Part shown: positions 51,450-59,801 of the stretch, piece by piece
Layout of the letters: every line of letters starts with the position of its first letter
Position numbering within the stretch: position 1 is the stretch's first letter
Assembly (NCBI RefSeq): GCF_902153245.2
Contig: NZ_CABFWF030000001.1
Span: 62,001-126,000 of the forward strand
DNA: 64,000 nt
Source: Pseudorhizobium endolithicum
GTDB lineage: Bacteria; Pseudomonadota; Alphaproteobacteria; Rhizobiales; Rhizobiaceae
Direction: 5' to 3'
Notes under the pieces: generated by a model
Told to the model about the DNA's origin: nothing
Databases searched by the model: none
Seen by the model: the letters and a program-made list of their open reading frames with translations, nothing else
Position numbers and translations under genes: made by a program

Positions 51450-51776
51450 ATGAAAATGACTGCAATTTTTGCTGTTTCGGCTTCTATCCTGCTTTCAGGA
51501 TGTATGACCGAGTCACGATACAATCAGGCTCAAGAGGTCATTCGAGGCAGCCCGGCGGCCAAACGAGACGTCACCAACAGATGCTATGAAGGAGCCAACA
51601 AGGCCTCGCCGGCGCGGAAGGCTGAGATGGCGAAGATCATGAACGTCAGCCCGAGAAGCAACGTGGCCCGCACCTATTGCACGCGAGCCTTCAATGCGAT
51701 CGCCGCCAAGCGGATTACCTACACCGATCTCCGCACTCGGAGCCCTGCTTTCATTCGAGCCATTCAAGGCCGATGA
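51450..51776 (+). CDS. Lipoprotein
   Basis: 108 residues with GGGAGGA upstream. MKMTAIFAVSASILLSGC gives a clear lipobox (LLSGC). The mature part is helical and basic with two Cys (CYEGANKA, YCTRAFNA). Envelope-located cargo of unknown role in the prophage moron region. Confidence 0.75.
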   Translation: MKMTAIFAVSASILLSGCMTESRYNQAQEVIRGSPAAKRDVTNRCYEGANKASPARKAEMAKIMNVSPRSNVARTYCTRAFNAIAAKRITYTDLRTRSPAFIRAIQGR

Positions 51777-52007
51777 TACGAAAAACATGGTGGCATTGGT
51801 AGTCCACCATGCCACTTGCGCATTCGCCTTCCCGATTAGTCCGGTATCGCGCCGGTGGACCGCTCTACACGGCCGTGGCCTCTGTCCCCCCCATCTACGC
51901 CATCTGGACGTGCCCGTTTAAACTTTTTGGCGAAACCAGCTTACTTGGCGTCGAAAATAAGCAGCGTCTACAATAGCCCCATTGCGGCCATCAAGCGGGG
52001 GTGGGCC

Positions 52008-52277
52008 TTGAGCGAGATTCTTCTGGTTAACTTCGGAGCTCGGTGGAACGAGCCTGTACACATAGTTGAGAAGAGAAAGGTAGAGAGCATCAATGGACCT
52101 GCGGACGCGATACGGCACATGCGAGACAAGTTCCGTGACAAGACGGGTCCAGCCTATTCAAGAGCTGTGAATATTTGTTACGCGGCCCTCCGGCGCGAAG
52201 CAGATCCCGACATATCCAGGGTGTTCTTCTTGACCGCTTACGAGGATTATCTTTCGAAGATCCGGCCTAGTGGCTAG
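52008..52277 (+). CDS. DUF982 family protein, TTG start
   Basis: 89 residues. Pattern W.EPVHIVEKRKVESINGPADA ... CYAALRREADPDISRVFFLT is that of DUF982, a small Rhizobiales family of unknown role, often multicopy. GCGGGGGTGG precedes the TTG; no ATG in frame before the domain. Confidence 0.65.
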   Translation: MSEILLVNFGARWNEPVHIVEKRKVESINGPADAIRHMRDKFRDKTGPAYSRAVNICYAALRREADPDISRVFFLTAYEDYLSKIRPSG

Positions 52278-52356
52278 CTCTAAGTTCGCGCGCCGATTGG
52301 CAGCCTAAGTGAGCACCATTCTCAGTCGGAAGTTTGGCCCTCCAAGGGATGCCAAG

Positions 52357-52527
52357 ATGAAGATCTCGTTTTCGCGGCTGTTACTAGCGCTCCTCGCAGC
52401 GGCGTTGATTGGAAGCATCTTCAGCATAATACCGCTCGGCGAGCGGCCACGGGACCCACCGGAAGACGTCATCATCTCACCAGACGCCCCGCCTCAAAAT
52501 GTGCCTCCACCTGAAGAGGCGGAGTAG
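52357..52527 (+). CDS. Small membrane or secreted protein
   Basis: 56 residues. AAGGGA upstream of the ATG; one N-terminal hydrophobic helix (LLLALLAAALIGSIFSII) and a Pro/Glu-rich tail (DAPPQNVPPPEEAE). No family recognised. Confidence 0.55.
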   Translation: MKISFSRLLLALLAAALIGSIFSIIPLGERPRDPPEDVIISPDAPPQNVPPPEEAE

Positions 52528-52597
52528 GAGGGGCTATCGCGACGAAAGGCCGGGCGAAGTCGCACCGACCTTCCTCATCATCGCCGCGAAACGCCGC

Positions 52598-53329
52598 TTA
52601 TTGAGGTGTGGCAGCTAGTTTCTGCTTCAGCAACCAATCCCAAAGCTCGGCATCATTCAATGCGGCCCACTCGACGTCAGAGTGATCCACACCTTCCAGT
52701 ACAGAGATGCGTGCGTCGCGCTCCAGCGATTTCAGGCGTTCATAGAGGACTACAGAATCTGACAGTGGGATGACGTCATCATTAGCGCCATGGAAGATCC
52801 AGAAAGCTGCGTTCTCATTGGTCCTGTTCAGGTAGTGACGATTACCACCCCCAGCGATAGGAACCACAGCCGCAAACCTGTGGGGGAACTGTTCTGCCAT
52901 CGCCCACGCGCCGAATCCGCCGCGGCTGAAGCCCATAAGATAGATGCGCGACGGATCCACGCGATAATTCGCGATGACCTCTTCAAGCGCAGCATCGACC
53001 TTTTCAATCGGGTAGAGCAACTCTTCGCTTGGATTCTGCGGCGAGAACACGAGGAATGGAAACTGCTTCCCATCTTCGATGAGCTTGGGAACCCCGCTGG
53101 TCCTAACCTTCTCGATGTCCGTGCCGCCCTGGTCGCCACCGTGGAGCCATACGACAAGAGGGTATGCCTCTGTAGAATCCTCGTACCCCTCCGGTGTGTA
53201 CATCAGATATTTCAGATCATTTTGGATGTGCTGGCTTGCCGTCACCGGAACCTGATCTGCACCGACTGTGCCGGCTCCGAAACATCCTAGGGCTGCAATC
53301 GCAACCACGGACAAAATCTTGCGGAACAT
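52598..53329 (-). CDS. Secreted alpha/beta-hydrolase (PHB depolymerase/esterase-like)
   Basis: 243 residues. Signal peptide (MFRKILSVVAIAALGCFGAG), oxyanion region WLHGGDQGG, nucleophile GFSRGGFG, Asp in FHGANDDVIP and His in EGVDHSDVEW complete a triad. Similar to phospholipase/carboxylesterase-type proteins of the prolyl oligopeptidase-like family. Periplasmic or exported; substrate unknown. A terminator lies between it and the NusG-like gene, so it has its own promoter. Confidence 0.82.
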   Translation of the reverse strand: MFRKILSVVAIAALGCFGAGTVGADQVPVTASQHIQNDLKYLMYTPEGYEDSTEAYPLVVWLHGGDQGGTDIEKVRTSGVPKLIEDGKQFPFLVFSPQNPSEELLYPIEKVDAALEEVIANYRVDPSRIYLMGFSRGGFGAWAMAEQFPHRFAAVVPIAGGGNRHYLNRTNENAAFWIFHGANDDVIPLSDSVVLYERLKSLERDARISVLEGVDHSDVEWAALNDAELWDWLLKQKLAATPQ

Positions 53330-53410
53330 CGATCTACCTCCTCTTTGCGATCAGAGGCAGGTTTGCACATCAGAGGGTGTCGAACAACCAACGCCAGCGC
53401 TCCGGAGCCC

Positions 53411-53437
53411 ATGAAAAAGCCGCCTCGAAAGGCGGCT
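53411..53437 (-). terminator. Rho-independent terminator after the NusG-like gene
   Basis: AGCCGCC TCGAAA GGCGGCT; on the minus strand followed by TTTTTCAT. 100 bases past the stop of the NusG paralogue. A second hairpin, ACCGCC TATTTT GGCGGT (53460-53477), precedes it without a T run. Confidence 0.75.
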
Positions 53438-53536
53438 ATACTCAGGGCGCATTTCTCCTACCGCCTATTTTGGCGGTGGCCCGGCGATAACCGCTCAGAA
53501 ACAGCCACGTCATGCGCAAATCAGTTGCGCACAATT

Positions 53537-54163
53537 TTAGGACGCTCTCCGGAGATTATCAAGGGGCACGTCGATGTTCGCGAACCCATTCAAGGTTTCG
53601 ATCACAGCTTTCACCTTGCCCCGCGAAGATGGGCCCAGCACACGGGCGAGCATGCCGGCGAAAGGCGCACCGTCGACAATGACCGCAGTGGTATTCGGCG
53701 GAAACATCTTCTCCATCTGCCGGCGGGTGGTCTTGTTGAGCTTTGCGGCCTCTCTTGCGATGCGCCTTTCCCGATCCAGCAGAAAGTTCTGGTAGGCCTC
53801 GTGCTCGGCGTCCATCAGGGCGCCTATGTCTTCCAAGCTGAAACGGACCGGTGGTCGGTCCCTGACCGGCTTCAACAGGCACATGACGCCGTCAATCGCC
53901 CTCACCTCTTCGAAGTTCAGGTGGGGCAGGTTCACGAAGGCGTAGCCCACCAACATGGGGAACCGCTTCTCCATCCACTGCTTCGTGCGGTGGTGCTTGG
54001 TCTCCATCCGGAACGAAGGCATAAAGCACTCCACCCCTTCATTTCGCAGGTTGCGCTCTATGATCGTCTCGAGCCGGTGCTGCTCGTTTGCCGCGTCCCA
54101 CCGTGATGCCATGCGCTGGTAGCCTGGCTTGATCCGGATCGCATACCAGTCTGTTTTCGCCAT
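53537..54163 (-). CDS. NusG-like transcription elongation factor of the phage
   Basis: 208 residues. NGN domain: WYAIRIKPGYQRM (residues 6-18), then LRNEGVECFMPSFRMETKHH and RFPMLVGYAFVNL, the latter matching the NusG FPGYVFV block. A helical linker leads to a KOW-like end (IVDGAPFAGMLARVLGPSSR, then VIETLNGFANIDVPLDNL). GAGGGA precedes the ATG. It is the last early gene, before the late operon, as expected of an antiterminator. Target binding sequence unknown. Confidence 0.8.
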   Translation of the reverse strand: MAKTDWYAIRIKPGYQRMASRWDAANEQHRLETIIERNLRNEGVECFMPSFRMETKHHRTKQWMEKRFPMLVGYAFVNLPHLNFEEVRAIDGVMCLLKPVRDRPPVRFSLEDIGALMDAEHEAYQNFLLDRERRIAREAAKLNKTTRRQMEKMFPPNTTAVIVDGAPFAGMLARVLGPSSRGKVKAVIETLNGFANIDVPLDNLRRAS

Positions 54164-54195
54164 TTTCATTCCCTCGTTTCGAGCCCGCCGCTCGG

Positions 54196-54660
54196 TTATC
54201 TGCTCTGTCCAATGATCGCTTCGGCAGCCGCCGCGGCCTTCTTCGGGTTGTGATAACCGAGCTGCAGCTTGCGTGTGTACGAGCAGCAGCAGCACATGGG
54301 CGGCTCCTCGCTTCGGCTGGTGCCGTCGAGGTGGGCCTTGATCACCTTGGCCTTCCGGGTCTCGTAAGCACTGCACTGACAGCGAACGACCCAGCGCTGA
54401 CCGTTTCCGTTGGACGGGATCTCGCTTGCCACGCCCATGACGGTGAACCGGCCGATCTTTTTGCCGGTGAGATCGACGAAGCTGGGCTTGATCAGCTCTT
54501 CTCGGCTAGGCCGCCGGAAGGGGATCGGATCTGCGGAATAGTTCGAGTTCTCAGGCGGTTCCCAATGAAAGTGCTCGCCCTTCCCCGCCACCTGGCTTGC
54601 TGTCTTGTCGAACGGCATCAGCGGAGCGACGGCATCGAAATCTACTTGGCGATAGCTCAT
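54196..54660 (-). CDS. Phage protein with cysteine-rich C-terminal segment
   Basis: 154 residues. FTVMGVASEIPSNGNGQRWV and VVRCQCSAYETRKAKV ... PPMCCCCSYTRK give a probable zinc site (C..C...C..C). Similar proteins occur in rhizobial phages next to NusG-like genes. ATGA overlap with the nuclease gene. Confidence 0.65.
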   Translation of the reverse strand: MSYRQVDFDAVAPLMPFDKTASQVAGKGEHFHWEPPENSNYSADPIPFRRPSREELIKPSFVDLTGKKIGRFTVMGVASEIPSNGNGQRWVVRCQCSAYETRKAKVIKAHLDGTSRSEEPPMCCCCSYTRKLQLGYHNPKKAAAAAEAIIGQSR

Positions 54661-55343
54661 GCGGCCACCTCGTAGATCGGGGCATCGGCTTCGCAGCACT
54701 CTCGGGCCCGTAGCTGCTTGCAGATGCCAAGCGTCAGCTCCTTCCCGGTGCAATGCCAACGGAGAGCCGCAATCATGTCGGGCATGGTCGACTTGCGGCC
54801 CGTGGAGATGCGGAGAGAATAGCAGAGCTGCACCAGCTCATCCCGCCACAGAAGGTTGATTGCCGCTGCGGGTAGAGAGCGCTCCAGCCCTTGCGTTGGC
54901 ATCCTCCACCGCTCTAAGCCGTCGTACTGCCAGGTTGGATCGACGCAACGTCGCTTCTCCGGGAAAACCCAAGTGGCAATTCTATGGCCAATGCCATCAG
55001 GAAGGCCGCGCATGTAGTAGGTGCCGTCGCGCTCGTAGTGCATCGCCTTGGCATGGGTGGTGTGCTCGACAAGGAACTTCTCATGAATGGCGGCTATGAC
55101 GTGATGAGCGCAGCCCTTCATCGCCTCCACTTGGGCAGGGAGCCGGTCAAGCTTGTCCTTTGCCGACTTGATCTCCACCGCGATGATTTCAGCCGGTGAG
55201 ACCGCAATGAGATCAATCCGGTTTGGCCCGTAGGTGCTGACGTTGATTTCGTGGATGATGCGGGCGCCGGGCCGGTTCTCACGAATCCTCGCCACGACTG
55301 CCTCGCGAATGTCTGCCTCTGCAGATGAGCGATAAGCTGGCAT
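54657..55343 (-). CDS. PD-(D/E)XK nuclease-like phage protein (MmcB/sce7726-like)
   Basis: 228 residues. RIIHEINVSTYGPNRIDLIA ... AVEIKSAKDKLDRL has the D-(X)n-ExK core of restriction-type nucleases. N-terminus DIREAVVARIRE. C-terminal domain (LPAAAINLLWRDELVQLCYS) resembles helical DNA-binding segments. May act in phage recombination or host DNA cleavage. Ends ATGA-coupled to the next gene. Confidence 0.72.
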   Translation of the reverse strand: MPAYRSSAEADIREAVVARIRENRPGARIIHEINVSTYGPNRIDLIAVSPAEIIAVEIKSAKDKLDRLPAQVEAMKGCAHHVIAAIHEKFLVEHTTHAKAMHYERDGTYYMRGLPDGIGHRIATWVFPEKRRCVDPTWQYDGLERWRMPTQGLERSLPAAAINLLWRDELVQLCYSLRISTGRKSTMPDMIAALRWHCTGKELTLGICKQLRARECCEADAPIYEVAA

Positions 55344-55852
55344 CAGACCTCACCCCGCAGCGCTGCGATCTTCCGGACCGAGCTCATAACCGTTGTGTGG
55401 TCGCGTCCACCGAACCAACGCCCGATGACAGGATACGAGAGATCGGGACGCTCATGACGAACGACGTACATCGCCGTCTGGCGAGCGAAGCAGAGATCCC
55501 GCTGCCGCCTTCCGCTTTTCAGGTCCGCGATGGTGAAACCCGGAAACGCATGCAGTACCTCGCCGACGATATCGCTGACGGGCCGGCGCCCCGGTGCCAT
55601 AACCTCTGTCTCGCCGCGAAACGCGAGCACATGCTCATCAAAGCGCATTGCCACGAATGTCCAGAGCGGACGAGGACCCCCGCTCCACTTTGGCTCCGGC
55701 GTGGGCTCAGCCTTTTCCTCCGGAACCAACGCTTCCACAACGATGGCCTTCGGTGCAGGTCGCACCCGTGGGTGAAAGCAACGTTGGCGGACTGCTGCGG
55801 CGCTTGCGAAAATCTCCGCTGCGGATGTGAACTCTCTGGCTGAAACGATCAT
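55343..55852 (-). CDS. DnaA domain IV-like protein
   Basis: 169 residues. The C-terminal ~60 residues (RRQRDLCFARQTAMYVVRHE ... GRWFGGRDHTTVMSSVRKI) reproduce DnaA domain IV including the GGRDHTTV signature starting near residue 148, which binds DnaA boxes. No AAA+ domain. It could occupy origin boxes, or act as a regulator, rather than initiate replication itself. Confidence 0.85.
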   Translation of the reverse strand: MIVSAREFTSAAEIFASAAAVRQRCFHPRVRPAPKAIVVEALVPEEKAEPTPEPKWSGGPRPLWTFVAMRFDEHVLAFRGETEVMAPGRRPVSDIVGEVLHAFPGFTIADLKSGRRQRDLCFARQTAMYVVRHERPDLSYPVIGRWFGGRDHTTVMSSVRKIAALRGEV

Positions 55853-56487
55853 CTTGCGCGTCCTGCCTTTGTTTGAGGAATTTTCGATGCCGGCTCAGGG
55901 CGCGGGCGCTTGAGAGCGTCGAGTCGCGTTTGGATGTCCGGATCTATGCTGGTGTGAGGGCTAGCCGTGAGAGAGCGTGGTGCGCCCTTCAGGACGCGGT
56001 CCTTCAGCTCTCGGATGCGCTCGATGTGCTTGGGGTCTTGCCGCTCAAGCGCAATGATGTCGCGCCGGCGCTGGTCCTCCGCCCTGGTGATGAGGTTCTT
56101 CGCCTCGCGGCCGATGATCGAGCGCTCCACCACGAACGGGGAGATGATCGACCGGGCATGCCGAGCGAACTCTGCGCAGGTCGGCATGAACTGGCCGGTA
56201 TGGTTTCCGACACGGCCGGCGAGGAAGTCGTTCGTCGCTTCCGAAACGGCCCAATCGGGAAGATCAGCGCAAGCGATCTTGAACTCTCGGGCATACTCCT
56301 CGACGTTGATCTCAGGCTGTGGCCGCAGCTGGCCGTGAAGGCGTCGGCCCGCTTCACGGATGCTGTCGATCGAGCATGGCTGGAGAAGCCTGTCGATTTC
56401 GGCGACACGCTTAGCGATCTGTCGCGCTCGGATCCTGAACTGCTCTGGGAGACGGTCGAAAACATGCTGGGCGATGAGGTCACGCAT
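55849..56487 (-). CDS. Phage hypothetical protein, replication region
   Basis: 212 residues, mostly helical (RIRARQIAKRVAEIDRLLQP ... IREAGRRLHGQLRPQPEINV), with a basic C-terminus. Recurrent beside DnaA-domain-IV genes in rhizobial phages; perhaps a helicase loader or primosomal role, but no motif shows it. Overlaps the upstream gene by 8 bases. Confidence 0.6.
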   Translation of the reverse strand: MRDLIAQHVFDRLPEQFRIRARQIAKRVAEIDRLLQPCSIDSIREAGRRLHGQLRPQPEINVEEYAREFKIACADLPDWAVSEATNDFLAGRVGNHTGQFMPTCAEFARHARSIISPFVVERSIIGREAKNLITRAEDQRRRDIIALERQDPKHIERIRELKDRVLKGAPRSLTASPHTSIDPDIQTRLDALKRPRPEPASKIPQTKAGRAR

Positions 56488-57007
56488 GATCTATCGCCTC
56501 CAGAAATCTCGATTGAGCGGATTTTTTTTGCGCGCCAGCGCCTGAAGAAAAATCTCCTGATTTTTCGTTCTGGCTTCTGGAATATGGCTTCTGGGGCTTA
56601 ACGTCGGTGTTATCCTTCGGGTTATCCAAGGCCTGATTTTCCTTGTCTTTTGAAAGGGCTGGGTTACCCCCTCTGCCGCCGTTTTTGCGCGCAACTGCGC
56701 TCTTCTTCTCGTCCCGGATCATGCGCCGCGAGTAGATCACGCCATCTCTCGTGCGGGAGAAGACGCCGGCAGATTCCAGTTCGCCAAGAAGCTCGGTGAC
56801 CTGATCTGATGGGGCTCCTGCCAACACGGCGATCTGCAGGTCTGTCGGGGATTTGCCGGAGACGAGAAGGTGGCCGTAGGGTGTCGCCTCGTGCATAAGC
56901 GCGAGCATTTCGATCCACAGGCCGCGAGCGGCCATGGAACACATGCGAAGCTTAGGATCGCCTCGCCAATCGAGAGGATAGAACTTGAGCCAAGGGTTCT
57001 TGCTCAT
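56480..57007 (-). CDS. Phage replication protein with DUF1376-like N-terminus
   Basis: 175 residues. NPWLKFYPLDWRGDPKLRMC starts a winged-helix domain typical of phage replication initiators (DUF1376-like), followed by a disordered Asn/Lys-rich tail. The coding strand has an A8 run near 56520 (CAAAAAAAATCC), close to the C-terminus. Start at 57007 overlaps the upstream stop by ATGA. Confidence 0.75.
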   Translation of the reverse strand: MSKNPWLKFYPLDWRGDPKLRMCSMAARGLWIEMLALMHEATPYGHLLVSGKSPTDLQIAVLAGAPSDQVTELLGELESAGVFSRTRDGVIYSRRMIRDEKKSAVARKNGGRGGNPALSKDKENQALDNPKDNTDVKPQKPYSRSQNEKSGDFSSGAGAQKKSAQSRFLEAIDHA

Positions 57008-57378
57008 CTCCAAACCTCAACGTCGATGCCGTAGATCGCCTTGATGATCTTCTGGGTCCGCTTGAATTCGCGGGTAACGCAGCCTTTCACGTCCACACAC
57101 CGAAGCCGGCCGTCCTGGTCGTGGTCGATGAAGGCGAAGTCGGCGCGGTAGCTGCCGATGATCTCGCCATTGACGATGAGGTTGAACTTCCGCTGGCGCT
57201 CGAAGCCGGAGATCCGGCCATCCTTCTCCAGCAGCTTCAGATCGCCGTAAACTTCCGCCTCCCGCTTGCTGTCGAAAGTAATGCCGTCGAGGGTGGTGCG
57301 CTGCGCACCAAACTTGTTGCCGCGCTTCGGCTTCGCGACGGCGGCCAGATACTCTTCCCGGCTCATGGTCTCGGTCAT
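57004..57378 (-). CDS. DUF1064 protein (VRR/Holliday-junction-nuclease-like)
   Basis: 124 residues. KFGAQRTTLDGITFDSKREA, then FNLIVNGEIIGSYRADFAFI and LRCVDVKGCVTREFK contain the ADF...DVKG core of DUF1064. These phage proteins are endonuclease-like, often replacing RuvC-type resolvases. ATGA coupled on both sides. Confidence 0.85.
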   Translation of the reverse strand: MTETMSREEYLAAVAKPKRGNKFGAQRTTLDGITFDSKREAEVYGDLKLLEKDGRISGFERQRKFNLIVNGEIIGSYRADFAFIDHDQDGRLRCVDVKGCVTREFKRTQKIIKAIYGIDVEVWR

Positions 57379-57581
57379 GCCGGCCTCCGCGCGCGCAGAT
57401 CCTGCAGCGCTTGCCGGACGCGCCTGTTGTAGGCTTTCCGGCTATCGATAAGTGAGATCCGGTACCGGCGATCCATCTCAGCATTGATGAGGCGGTCAGC
57501 CTCGTGCTCAGGGATGCCCATTGCCTTGCTTATGGCGATGGTGTCGGGACCGAACTGAGCAAGGGCTTGAAGGAGGGTCAT
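57375..57581 (-). CDS. Small HTH-like phage protein
   Basis: 68 residues from 57581, with GGAGGG upstream. TLLQALAQFGPDTIAISKAM resembles a small HTH; DRRYRISLIDSRKAYNRRVR follows as a helix. First gene of the replication block. Confidence 0.55.
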   Translation of the reverse strand: MTLLQALAQFGPDTIAISKAMGIPEHEADRLINAEMDRRYRISLIDSRKAYNRRVRQALQDLRARRPA

Positions 57582-57709
57582 GGCCGATCCTCCACAACCG
57601 TGATTGCGCTCTGGCAGCACCGCCCTTCACCATCATTGATTGGGCTTAAGTCCGAGGAACAGCCTTCGTCGGATCGCATTAATTCATGCGGAATCGGATA
57701 GGAGGCGAC

Positions 57710-57955
57710 ATGATCAACGACCTTTGGGACAAGCCGGTTGAGCTGATGATCGACGGCCCTGACCACTTCCATTGCGTCGGCAGCAGCCGGGAGGCTGTCG
57801 CTTGCCTCACCAAATCCTGGCCGGGAGAGCACGACGCCTTTTATGTTGCGGCGCGCCGAGCCTGCATGAAAGCGATGGAAGGCAAGGTGAGAAGCGAAGA
57901 GGCCCAGGCTGCGTTCATCAATGCGGCGGAGAACGCAGGAATCCTTCGGCACTGA
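57710..57955 (+). CDS. DUF982 family protein
   Basis: 81 residues, GGAGG 5 bases before the ATG. LWDKPVELMIDGPDHFHCVG ... AVACLTKSWPGEHDAFYVAA fits DUF982. Read against the phage early operon. Confidence 0.7.
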   Translation: MINDLWDKPVELMIDGPDHFHCVGSSREAVACLTKSWPGEHDAFYVAARRACMKAMEGKVRSEEAQAAFINAAENAGILRH

Positions 57956-58105
57956 CCGCTGCAGGTTTTGAACCCGAGTGCCGGGACGCACCCAACGCTC
58001 CTGGGTTCTGCCTCTTGATTGGACGGTCCTGAGATCCCAGATCGGAACATGGCGCTGACTAGAGCGCCTTCCTTGTTGATCACACGCCAAATCAGTGAGG
58101 TAGAA

Positions 58106-58408
58106 ATGATCTCGAAGCTGTTCGACCGACCGGTCTATCTGAAGGAAAAGAAGGACCTGGTTCGGGAGGTGATCTCCGTCGAAGATGCAATCGACTTCCT
58201 CGAGGAGTTGCCTGAACGTGAGCGCGATGTGGTGCACGATGCCGCGCTTAAGACGTGCTACATGGCCCATGATGGCCTCAAGCCTCTGCGTGCAGCACGC
58301 GATGCTATCCGCGCCTTCGGAAAGAAAAAGGGCATCCTGGTTAAACAGCCGGCCGTTCAGCCGTGGATGGTCAAGACGCCCGCCGGCGGCGGCCGCGTGT
58401 CGCTGTAA
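58106..58408 (+). CDS. DUF982 family protein
   Basis: 100 residues. GAGG before the ATG; LFDRPVYLKEKKDLVREVIS ... DAIDFLEELPERERDVVHDA fits DUF982 and resembles the gene at 57710 (a tandem duplicate). C-terminal extension is basic. Function unknown. Confidence 0.7.
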   Translation: MISKLFDRPVYLKEKKDLVREVISVEDAIDFLEELPERERDVVHDAALKTCYMAHDGLKPLRAARDAIRAFGKKKGILVKQPAVQPWMVKTPAGGGRVSL

Positions 58409-58464
58409 GACCGCAGTGAAGATCGGGAGGCCGTGAATGCGGCCTCTCTTGTGCAGCAAGCCGT

Positions 58465-59604
58465 TCATGCCGCCACCTCGTCTTCCTCGATCGCAGCTGA
58501 TGTCTTGCCAGTGATCCGGCGCTCGGCGATGTCGGCATATTCCGGATTGAGCTCGACCATGATGCTGCGCAGACCAAGCTGCTCAGCAACGAGACCCACG
58601 GTCCCGGAACCGCCGAACGGGTCCAAGACCTTGCCGGGAACACGATCAAACGCATCGCAGATGGGGCCACAGCCATCCGCAGCACCGCAGCAGCCGCAAA
58701 CGGACTTGGGGGTGCCGGCGACGATGCACCTGCGGGCGAGTTCCTGCGGGAATGTTGCAAAGTGCGCGCCGCTATAGCCTTGGATGTTAAACGTCCAGAC
58801 GTTTCGTCCATTCCGAAGCTCCGGGACATAGGTCTCGACCCAGGTGCCTTCCCGGTTCTGGCCGGCCGTGCTGCCCTTTGCTGGCTTGTACTGCCCATCC
58901 TTGCGGCGGGCGTGCGCGTTTCCCGTTGTTGGCTCTTTCAGCGCTTCCGGATCATAGTAGTATTTCTCGCTCTTCGTGAGCAGCCAGATCTTCTCGTGAA
59001 CCGCAGCAGGGCGGTCATAAACGGATTCCGGCTTTGGGTTCGTCTTGTTCCAGATGATCTCCGACCGCACCCACCAACCATCGTCCTGCAGGGCGATCGC
59101 CAACCGGTTCGGGATCATGCAAAGATCCTTGGGCTTCATGTAACCGCCGGCGACGACACGTCCGCCAGTCTCGACATGCGATTGGCGATCGCCTGAAGAG
59201 AACGCCCCGCGGGCCTTCGAATAGTTCGGGTCGTAGACCGGGCCCACGGTGGAAAACGGTTTGTCGCGGAAGGTTCGGTCATCGCTGCCGTCTTCCTTGT
59301 ATGCGGCTGCCGACTTGCCGTTCGGCGTTGTCGCATAGCAGTCACCGTAGTTGAGCCATAGCGTGCCCTGAGGCTTCAAGACGCGCCGTACCTCGCGGAA
59401 AACGTCAACCATGACCTGCAGGTGTTCGCCCAGCGTCGGTTCAAGTCCGATCTGCCCGGCAACGCCATAGTCGCGCAGCCCCCAGTAAGGTGGCGATGTC
59501 ACCACGCAATCGACGGAACCGGCTGGCATGGTCCGCATCACATCGATGCAGTCCCCCACGTACATGGTGCAGCGGCCGTCGAGCAGTTTGCGCGTCTGGA
59601 TCAT
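58465..59604 (-). CDS. Phage DNA methyltransferase (beta-class, SPPY)
   Basis: 379 residues. Catalytic motif IV is TSPPYWG (residues 36-42), typical of N4-cytosine or N6-adenine enzymes; the SAM-binding motif I DPFGGSGTVG begins at residue 328, so the order is beta. No cognate restriction gene is adjacent, so it is probably an orphan enzyme protecting phage DNA. The recognition site cannot be predicted. Confidence 0.88.
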   Translation of the reverse strand: MIQTRKLLDGRCTMYVGDCIDVMRTMPAGSVDCVVTSPPYWGLRDYGVAGQIGLEPTLGEHLQVMVDVFREVRRVLKPQGTLWLNYGDCYATTPNGKSAAAYKEDGSDDRTFRDKPFSTVGPVYDPNYSKARGAFSSGDRQSHVETGGRVVAGGYMKPKDLCMIPNRLAIALQDDGWWVRSEIIWNKTNPKPESVYDRPAAVHEKIWLLTKSEKYYYDPEALKEPTTGNAHARRKDGQYKPAKGSTAGQNREGTWVETYVPELRNGRNVWTFNIQGYSGAHFATFPQELARRCIVAGTPKSVCGCCGAADGCGPICDAFDRVPGKVLDPFGGSGTVGLVAEQLGLRSIMVELNPEYADIAERRITGKTSAAIEEDEVAA

Positions 59605-59801
59605 GCCGCCTGCTCCCTCTTTGCGAGAGCCTTCAGGTACGCGCCCTTGATCTCCTCAAACCGAGCGATGTCGTATTCTTTGGTCGCGATCTCGTTCTCA
59701 GGGCGGGGCTTCTTTGAACCTTTGCCGTGGTCGTCGAGCCAGGTCATGGCACTCGCAATGCGACGGTCGAGCCATGCGATCATCTCTTGAGGATCGGTCA
59801 T
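59601..59801 (-). CDS. Small phage protein
   Basis: 66 residues, helical and charged (QEMIAWLDRRIASAMTWLDD ... ARFEEIKGAYLKALAKREQA). ATGA overlaps on both sides. No family recognised. Confidence 0.6.
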   Translation of the reverse strand: MTDPQEMIAWLDRRIASAMTWLDDHGKGSKKPRPENEIATKEYDIARFEEIKGAYLKALAKREQAA

